A stretch of DNA of 64,000 nt from Streptomyces rubrogriseus. Its GTDB lineage: Bacteria; Actinomycetota; Actinomycetes; Streptomycetales; Streptomycetaceae. The position numbers were made by a program, and so were the translations under genes. The stretch covers positions 4,030,001 to 4,094,000 of the forward strand of contig NZ_CP116256.1 of assembly GCF_027947575.1 (NCBI RefSeq). The letters run 5' to 3'. Shown here piece by piece: positions 59,243 to 64,000 of this stretch (position 1 is the stretch's first letter; each line of letters opens with the position of its first letter). The notes beneath the pieces are model-generated. The model saw nothing but the letters and a program-made list of their open reading frames with translations. It had not been told where the DNA came from and searched no databases.

Positions 59243-61117
59243 TCACCCGGTCAGCGCACGCTGCCGGGCCAGCTCCACGGCCCGCGTGAGCGCGTCGATG
59301 TCATAGGCGCCGTGATGGCGGCGCCCGTTGATGAAGAACGTGGGCGTGCCGGACACCCTGCTCAGATCCGCGGAGTCGACGTCCTCCGCCACCCGCCGGG
59401 CACCGAGATGGTCCTTGAGGTCCTGCCGGAATCGCTCGACGTTCAGACCGAGCTCACCGGCGTAGCGCAGCAGGTCCGGTGCGGCGAGGGCGTTCTGCCG
59501 GGCCAGCAGCAGGTCGTGCATCTCCCAGAAGCGGCCCTGCCGGGCAGCGGCCTCGGACGCCTCCGCGGCCAGCTGGGCCCTGGGATGAACGTCCCTCAGC
59601 GGCAAGTGCCGCCACACGTAGCGGACGTCGCTCTCCTGGCCGAGGAGGTTCCGCACCACGGGTTCGGCCTGCCCACAGTACGGACACTCGAAGTCCCCGT
59701 ACTCCACCACCGTCACCACCGCGCTCTCGGGCCCACGGATGCGGTCGTGTCGCCGGTCGACGGGCACGGCCAGGTCCGTCAGCGGGTCCACGTCGCCCAG
59801 CAGCGCCCGCGCCCTGCGTCTCTCCGGCAGCAGACCGATCACCGCGGTCACCGCCCAACTGGTCAGGAACGCGGCGACCAACGTGACCAGGATGCCGATC
59901 CGCGCCTCTTCGAGTTCCTCGCCGTCGAACGCCAGGGACGCGATGAGCAGCGACACGGTGAACGCCGCCCCGGCGATCGCGCCGCCGACGGTCACCGATC
60001 CCCAGCCCACGTTCGGCCGCAGCCGCCCACCCGAGAGCAGGCGGGCGGCCGCCATCGACCCGACCGTGCCGATCACCTTGCCCACCACGCAGCCGAAGAC
60101 GATGCCCAGGGTGACGGGCGAGGTGAAGGCGTCGGCGAGGGCGGAGCCGGAGAGTTCGATACCGGCGTTGGCCAGGGCGAACAGCGGGACGATGCCGAAA
60201 CTCACCCACGGCAGGAACCGCTGCTCCAGCCGCTCGTTCGGCGAGATCGCCGCATCCAGCCCCTGGACGGCGCTGCGGTGCAGCTCGGGCGTCGGCTGTT
60301 CGCGAAAGAGCCGGAACTGCCGGCTCGCCTGCTCCAGATCCCCGCGGGGCGCGGGGTAGGCCGCCACCAGGGCACCCACGGCCAGACCCGCGACGACCGG
60401 GTCGACCCCCGCCTCGTGCAGCGCCACCCACACCACCACCGACAGCACCGCGCAGTACGGGGTTCCGCGCACGCCGGCCAGGCGCAGCAGGGCGATCGCC
60501 AGCAGCGCGCAGACGGCGACCACCAGGGCCGGCAGACGGATCTCGTCGCTGTAGAAGACGGCGATCACCAGCAGTGCGACCAGATCGTCGACGACGGAGA
60601 CCGACAGCAGGAACGCGCGCAACGACGCGGGCAGCCGAGACCCGAACACCGCCAGGATGCCCAGCGCGAACGCGGTGTCGGTGGACATGGCGGTGCCCCA
60701 GCCGTGCACCGAGTCCCGCCCCGCGTTGAGGAGGACGAAGATCAGGGCCGGGACGATCATGCTGCTCAGACCGGCGATCGCGCTGAGCAGCAGCCAGCGG
60801 CGGTCGCGCAGCTCTCCCATGTCGAAGTCCCGCCGCGCCTCCAGGCCCACCACGAAGAAGAAGAGGCTCATCAGCCCCGAGTTGATCCACTCGTGCACGG
60901 TGAGCGAAAGGTGGCGCGTGTCGAACCCCACGGTGAACCTGGCCTGCCACACCGCCTCGTAGGAGTGCGGACCCACGTTGGCCCAGACCAGGGCGGCAGC
61001 GACCGCGGCCAGCAGGAACACCGCGCTGCTCGTCTCGGTCCGCACGAAGGTCCGCCATCGCGCCGTGCTCCGAGCAGAGAGGCTCGGCGTCGCCTCCTCG
61101 GGCTCCTGACCACTCAC
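59243..61117 (-). CDS. nhaA: Na+/H+ antiporter NhaA fused to a DsbA-like thioredoxin domain
   Basis: This 624-residue protein has an N-terminal NhaA of about 400 residues: [13 protein letters not shown], the [11 protein letters not shown] and [15 protein letters not shown] ion-binding helices with the paired Asp, and [12 protein letters not shown]-terminal DsbA/thioredoxin domain follows ([21 protein letters not shown], with Cys-Pro-Tyr-Cys, and [10 protein letters not shown] cis-Pro). The fusion is known in actinobacteria. The redox domain is expected outside. GTG 61117 is 7 nt downstream of a GATAAT -10 box, so the transcript is probably leaderless; GTG 61174 is an alternative. Confidence 0.92.
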   Translation of the reverse strand: MSGQEPEEATPSLSARSTARWRTFVRTETSSAVFLLAAVAAALVWANVGPHSYEAVWQARFTVGFDTRHLSLTVHEWINSGLMSLFFFVVGLEARRDFDMGELRDRRWLLLSAIAGLSSMIVPALIFVLLNAGRDSVHGWGTAMSTDTAFALGILAVFGSRLPASLRAFLLSVSVVDDLVALLVIAVFYSDEIRLPALVVAVCALLAIALLRLAGVRGTPYCAVLSVVVWVALHEAGVDPVVAGLAVGALVAAYPAPRGDLEQASRQFRLFREQPTPELHRSAVQGLDAAISPNERLEQRFLPWVSFGIVPLFALANAGIELSGSALADAFTSPVTLGIVFGCVVGKVIGTVGSMAAARLLSGGRLRPNVGWGSVTVGGAIAGAAFTVSLLIASLAFDGEELEEARIGILVTLVAAFLTSWAVTAVIGLLPERRRARALLGDVDPLTDLAVPVDRRHDRIRGPESAVVTVVEYGDFECPYCGQAEPVVRNLLGQESDVRYVWRHLPLRDVHPRAQLAAEASEAAARQGRFWEMHDLLLARQNALAAPDLLRYAGELGLNVERFRQDLKDHLGARRVAEDVDSADLSRVSGTPTFFINGRRHHGAYDIDALTRAVELARQRALTG

Positions 61118-61130
61118 GACGCCGATTATC
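61118..61130 (-). promoter_or_regulatory. -10 box for leaderless nhaA
   Basis: GATAAT on the minus strand (61125-61130) ends 7 nt before the GTG at 61117. No clear -35 is seen and no ribosome-binding site fits. Confidence 0.5.
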
Positions 61131-61232
61131 ACTGCTCGGGCCCCGTTTGCCCGGAGCCCTCTCCCGCCCGACACGGAAGACCGCTGAGTGGCACCAACCG
61201 GAACGGTCCCACCGTGCGACTTCCTGCTCGGG

Positions 61233-61254
61233 GCGCCGGCGACCGGACCGGCGC
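61233..61254 (-). terminator. Hairpin past the alpha-galactosidase gene
   Basis: The 7-bp stem GCGCCGG / CCGGCGC with an 8-nt loop lies 11 bp past the GH27 stop. Confidence 0.5.
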
Positions 61255-61264
61255 GTCATGTGCC

Positions 61265-63307
61265 TCAGGCGCAGGTGACCCGCAGGTCCGCCCAGTCCGC
61301 GTGGTCGTATCCGCTGCCGTCTCCGGCGTCCGTGACCACCAGTCGGACGACGTCCGCGCCGGAGACGTCGGCGGACACCGCGCGGGCGGGGTCGGCGTTG
61401 GTCAGCGTGCCCGTCGACGCGGCCCGGGTCTCGTCGGCCCAGACCTCGAAGGCCACGGTGCCCTTGTCACCCGACTCGTCGTCGACACCGACCTGCGCGG
61501 TCACCTTGTCGCACGCGCCGCCGAGGTAGTACTCGACGCTGCTGGACGCGTGGACGCCGAGTCCCTTGGCGAAGGTCGTGCCGCCGATGGTGAGCGGATT
61601 GCCGTCGTTGGCGTCGCGCTCGCCCACGCTCTGGTCCCGCTCGACGGGGCCCCAGCCGTTGGTGGCGCTCAGCGGATCGGCGTCCGACAGAGCGGACTCG
61701 CCCGCGGGCAGGGGAACGCCGACGCGCACGGTGAAGGGTGCCGTGGAGGTGAGCCAGGAGCCGGAGTGCGTGCGGTGCCTGGCAGTGAGCGTCAGGATCT
61801 GGTCGCCCGTGGACGTGCCCGCGGGGACGGCGACGTCCCAGTCCGTCGCCAGGGTCGCGCCCGGCTTCAGGGCCCGGGCCGACGTGGCGGACCTGGGGGT
61901 GACGCGCCAGCCGTCGGGGCCGGTCAGGGCGACGCTCACCGAGTGGGCCGCGGTGCCGCCCAGGTCGGTGGCCTCGGAGGTGATCCGCACGGTCCGCCCG
62001 GCCTCGGTCACCGTGTCGCCGCCCGCGTGCACGTCCACGGCGGGCGGGTACTGGGCCCACTTCTTGTCGGCGTGCACCCGCACCAGCACGGTGCCGTGTG
62101 CCGGCACCGTCGCGGCGATCCTGCCCGTCGTGTTGGTGTCACTGTGCTTCCAGAGGTCCCGCATGGTGTAGCCGCGCGACTTCGGCAGACCGACGGCCTT
62201 CGCGGTGGTCTCGATCCGCTGGGCCCGCGAGCCCTCGTTGAACAGCGCGACCGCCCGGCTGCCGTCGGCCAGCTCCTTCGACACGACCCACCGGCCGCCC
62301 TCCGAGGAGACGACCTCGCCCTGCTTGCCCAAGGGGTCCTGGTCGACGGCGATGACCTCGTCGTTGGTGAGGATCTCGAACGCCGACTCGGGCGCCGTGC
62401 GCAGGTCGGTGCCGATCAGCAGCGGGGCAGCCATGATCGACCACATGGAGAAGTGCGTACGGTACTCGGTGTCCGTCATGCCGCCGTTGCCGACCTCCAG
62501 CATGTCGGGGTCGTTCCACCCGCCGGGACGCGCGTACTCGGCGAGCTCGAGGTTGCTCTTCATGATCGACGACATCGAGCCCCAGGAGTCGTTGATGTCC
62601 CCGGTGGTGCGCCAGAGCTGGCCCAGGTCGCCCGCCCACTCCCAGGGCTTGTTCTCGCCCCACTCACAGATGCTGTACACGATCGGCCGGCCGGTCGCCG
62701 CGAGCGCGTCGCGCATGGTGGTGTAGCGCTGCTTCGCGTCGATGCCCTGGTTGTTGCAGTTGTCGTACTTGAGGTAGTCGACACCCCAGTCGGCGAACTG
62801 CCGGGCATCGCTGTACTCGTGGCCCAGCGCGCCGGGGAAGCCGATGCTGCTGCACGTCTTCGTGCCGGCGCTGGTGTAGATGCCGAACTTCAGGCCCTTG
62901 GAGTGGACGTAGTCGGCGACGGCCTCGATGCCGTTCGGGAAGCGCTTGGGGTCCGGCACCAGTTGGCCGTCGGCGTCGCGCTCCGGCAGCGCCCAGCAGT
63001 CGTCGAGGTTGACGTACTCGTAGCCGGCGTCCTTGAGACCGCGCTCGACGAAGAGGTCGGCGATGCCCTTGACCATCGACTCGTCGAACTCGTCCCTGCA
63101 GTGCGTGGAGTTCCAGTTGTTGAAGCCCATCGGCGGGGTGAGGGCCAGTGGCTCGTGGCCGGACGACGCCGGAGCCGGGCCCGGCGCGGCGGCCGGGGCG
63201 GCCTGTGCGCTCACCGCCAGGCCTCCGGTGGTGAGCAGTGCGGCGGTGATGGCGCCCAGGGCTCTGCGCCCGATGACGCGCGGTACACGCATGGGAAGGT
63301 GACGCAT
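61265..63307 (-). CDS. Secreted alpha-galactosidase, GH27, with NEW3 and NPCBM domains
   Basis: This 680-residue protein has a signal with a twin-arginine-like VIGRRALGAITAALL. The GH27 barrel (about 55-330) carries PPMGFNNWN, the nucleophile Asp182 in YLKYDNC and the acid/base region GGWNDPDMLEVGNGG. A beta domain and a NEW3-type domain (about 440-540) follow, then a C-terminal NPCBM carbohydrate-binding domain (about 545-680; FAKGLGVHASSSVEY, WADLRVTCA). It should release alpha-galactose from galactomannan or raffinose-type sugars outside the cell. ATG 63307 is 9 nt after GGAGG; ATG 63313 is too close. Confidence 0.94.
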   Translation of the reverse strand: MRHLPMRVPRVIGRRALGAITAALLTTGGLAVSAQAAPAAAPGPAPASSGHEPLALTPPMGFNNWNSTHCRDEFDESMVKGIADLFVERGLKDAGYEYVNLDDCWALPERDADGQLVPDPKRFPNGIEAVADYVHSKGLKFGIYTSAGTKTCSSIGFPGALGHEYSDARQFADWGVDYLKYDNCNNQGIDAKQRYTTMRDALAATGRPIVYSICEWGENKPWEWAGDLGQLWRTTGDINDSWGSMSSIMKSNLELAEYARPGGWNDPDMLEVGNGGMTDTEYRTHFSMWSIMAAPLLIGTDLRTAPESAFEILTNDEVIAVDQDPLGKQGEVVSSEGGRWVVSKELADGSRAVALFNEGSRAQRIETTAKAVGLPKSRGYTMRDLWKHSDTNTTGRIAATVPAHGTVLVRVHADKKWAQYPPAVDVHAGGDTVTEAGRTVRITSEATDLGGTAAHSVSVALTGPDGWRVTPRSATSARALKPGATLATDWDVAVPAGTSTGDQILTLTARHRTHSGSWLTSTAPFTVRVGVPLPAGESALSDADPLSATNGWGPVERDQSVGERDANDGNPLTIGGTTFAKGLGVHASSSVEYYLGGACDKVTAQVGVDDESGDKGTVAFEVWADETRAASTGTLTNADPARAVSADVSGADVVRLVVTDAGDGSGYDHADWADLRVTCA

Positions 63308-63433
63308 TGTCATGTTCCTCCGCGGCTCGTCGGCAGCGGGTGCGTGCGGGGGCACGCACCGTCAGCGCGCGCTCACAGTAGAGGCGCTGAGGGCTGATGG
63401 AAAGAGTGCAGTCGTGATTGATTCTGCTCGCCG

Positions 63434-63454
63434 TTTCGAACTGTGTTCCACAAA
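63434..63454. promoter_or_regulatory. GH27 upstream motif matching the GH127 operator
   Basis: TTTCGAAC-TG-TGTTC-CAC-AAA matches 16 of 21 positions of the element at 7737-7757. It lies 127-147 bp upstream of the GH27 start. Confidence 0.5.
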
Positions 63455-63511
63455 AGCGCAGACCGGCCTCTCGGGTCCGGACGACAGGCGGCGGGGATGT
63501 GGAAACTTTGG

Positions 63512-63541
63512 TTTACGTGAACCTTTTCGTGAACTAAAGTT
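63512..63541 (+). promoter_or_regulatory. Promoter of the HTH gene, with CGTGAAC direct repeats
   Basis: TTTACG (63512-63517)-N17-TAAAGT (63535-63540) ends 6 nt before ATG 63547, giving a leaderless transcript. CGTGAAC repeats at 63516-63522 and 63528-63534, 12 bp apart, within the spacer. AACTTT / AAAGTT arms lie at 63504-63509 and 63536-63541. Confidence 0.5.
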
Positions 63542-63546
63542 GTCGC

Positions 63547-64000
63547 ATGACGGTCTTCGAGATCACCCCGGCAGAGCAGGCAGAGCTCGACGAGGCCCTG
63601 TACGACGCCTTGAACCCGCTGGCCATGGCCATCCGCTCCCGGGAGACCGGGTTGCCCACCGACCGGATGTGGGACGCGAGTCCGGTCGAAGTGGCGCTGT
63701 CCGTCCTGGCCGCGTGGAAGGTGCTGGACGGCGAGGTCAAGCGGCTCACGGAACGGGCGGCAGTGACCGCCGGCTCCTACGGCGCGAGCTATGAGCAGTT
63801 GGGAGCCGTCTGGGGCATCACCCGGCAGGGTGCCCGCAAGAAATGGCCCGATGCCGTCAGCCGCCCGGCATCCGTGACGGCGGGCAGGCGCACGTTGGCG
63901 CTCTTCGGAGGCACTGCTGAGCTGGTGCGGTCGTCTTCCGGTGGTTGGAGCTGGACCGGTCGGGGTGCCGATGGAGCGTCCGGCGCGGCCGCCGACGGGG
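63547..64000 (+). CDS. HTH-containing protein (3' truncated by window)
   Basis: From ATG 63547 the frame is open to the window end (151 residues). The first 75 residues are helical and acidic. A segment YEQLGAVWGITRQGARKKWP resembles a helix-turn-helix of the AsnC/sigma-like type used in small actinobacterial DNA-binding proteins. The tail is Gly/Ala-rich. No ribosome-binding site is present, and the -10 box lies 6 nt upstream, so it is probably leaderless. The family is not certain. Confidence 0.65.
   Translation, partial: MTVFEITPAEQAELDEALYDALNPLAMAIRSRETGLPTDRMWDASPVEVALSVLAAWKVLDGEVKRLTERAAVTAGSYGASYEQLGAVWGITRQGARKKWPDAVSRPASVTAGRRTLALFGGTAELVRSSSGGWSWTGRGADGASGAAADG

Noticed and set aside
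1..64000. A classical polyketide, NRPS or lanthipeptide cluster
   Set aside because: No ketosynthase, adenylation-thiolation or LanB/C/M-like gene is present. The AMP-binding enzyme at 34112 is an acyl-CoA synthetase without a carrier domain.

Overview
The window is very GC-rich actinobacterial DNA and most likely comes from Streptomyces. The evidence is strong third-position GC, frequent GTG and TTG starts, several leaderless genes, many twin-arginine (Tat) signal peptides, a dense mix of TetR, LysR, XRE and AraC regulators, and a DinB/DUF664 mycothiol-type protein. I see no tRNA, rRNA, CRISPR array or intact transposase. The gene content looks like accessory chromosome-arm DNA: secreted hydrolases, antibiotic self-protection, small regulator-enzyme divergons and decayed genes.

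Layout. 1-13,180: the end of a truncated gene, a TetR/reductase divergon, two Tat-exported carbohydrate-active proteins (one unclassified with two discoidin domains, one GH127 beta-L-arabinofuranosidase with a ricin-type lectin), an exported carotenoid oxygenase, a lipoprotein and a secreted phytase-like esterase. 13,173-19,014: a glyoxalase-fold protein, a small Cys-containing secreted protein, an ABC-F antibiotic-resistance ATPase with a possible attenuator leader, a type-B carboxylesterase and a quinone oxidoreductase. 19,271-23,685: the most interesting locus. A 58-residue, six-cysteine peptide gene without a signal peptide lies upstream of a MauE-like redox membrane protein, a membrane-anchored CxxC thioredoxin and an ABC exporter, the last three translationally coupled. 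A divergent membrane-bound HTH regulator with an external lectin domain sits beside them. A strong hairpin follows the peptide gene, an array of GCTGTCCGG repeats lies in the divergent promoter region, and a near-identical 27-bp direct repeat lies at each end of the block. I read this as a disulfide-rich peptide (bacteriocin- or signal-like) production system.

23,850-29,538: an SDR, an MFS exporter, a PucR regulator and a PLP-dependent decarboxylase. 29,573-37,706: a catabolic module made of acyl-CoA synthetase, acyl-CoA dehydrogenase, MFS permease and alkyl-sulfatase in one operon, with a divergent TetR and a serine hydrolase. Shared TTCRGTATC-like sites suggest a single regulon. 37,815-44,106: a CorA-like membrane protein, a 66-bp inverted-repeat element, an XRE regulator with a divergent hydrolase, and a TIR-transmembrane-WD40 protein. 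44,308-47,363: a LysR divergon with an inositol-monophosphatase-like protein, a F420-reductase-like protein and a glyoxalase-fold protein.

47,394-50,456 is a scarred zone. It holds two places where a divergent gene pair has apparently lost its 5' halves, plus an Nramp transporter with its middle deleted and out of frame, around an intact 2-hydroxyacid dehydrogenase. 50,534-58,345: an aldo/keto reductase-LysR divergon with tandem operators, a secreted protein with an aerolysin-like segment and ricin-like tail, a TetR/DHA2-exporter/Vat-type acetyltransferase resistance set, a DinB protein and an AraC regulator. 58,620-64,000: a secreted peptidoglycan-binding protein, a NhaA-DsbA fusion, a secreted GH27 alpha-galactosidase and a truncated HTH protein. 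A 21-bp motif upstream of GH27 matches one upstream of GH127, hinting at common control of plant-polysaccharide enzymes.
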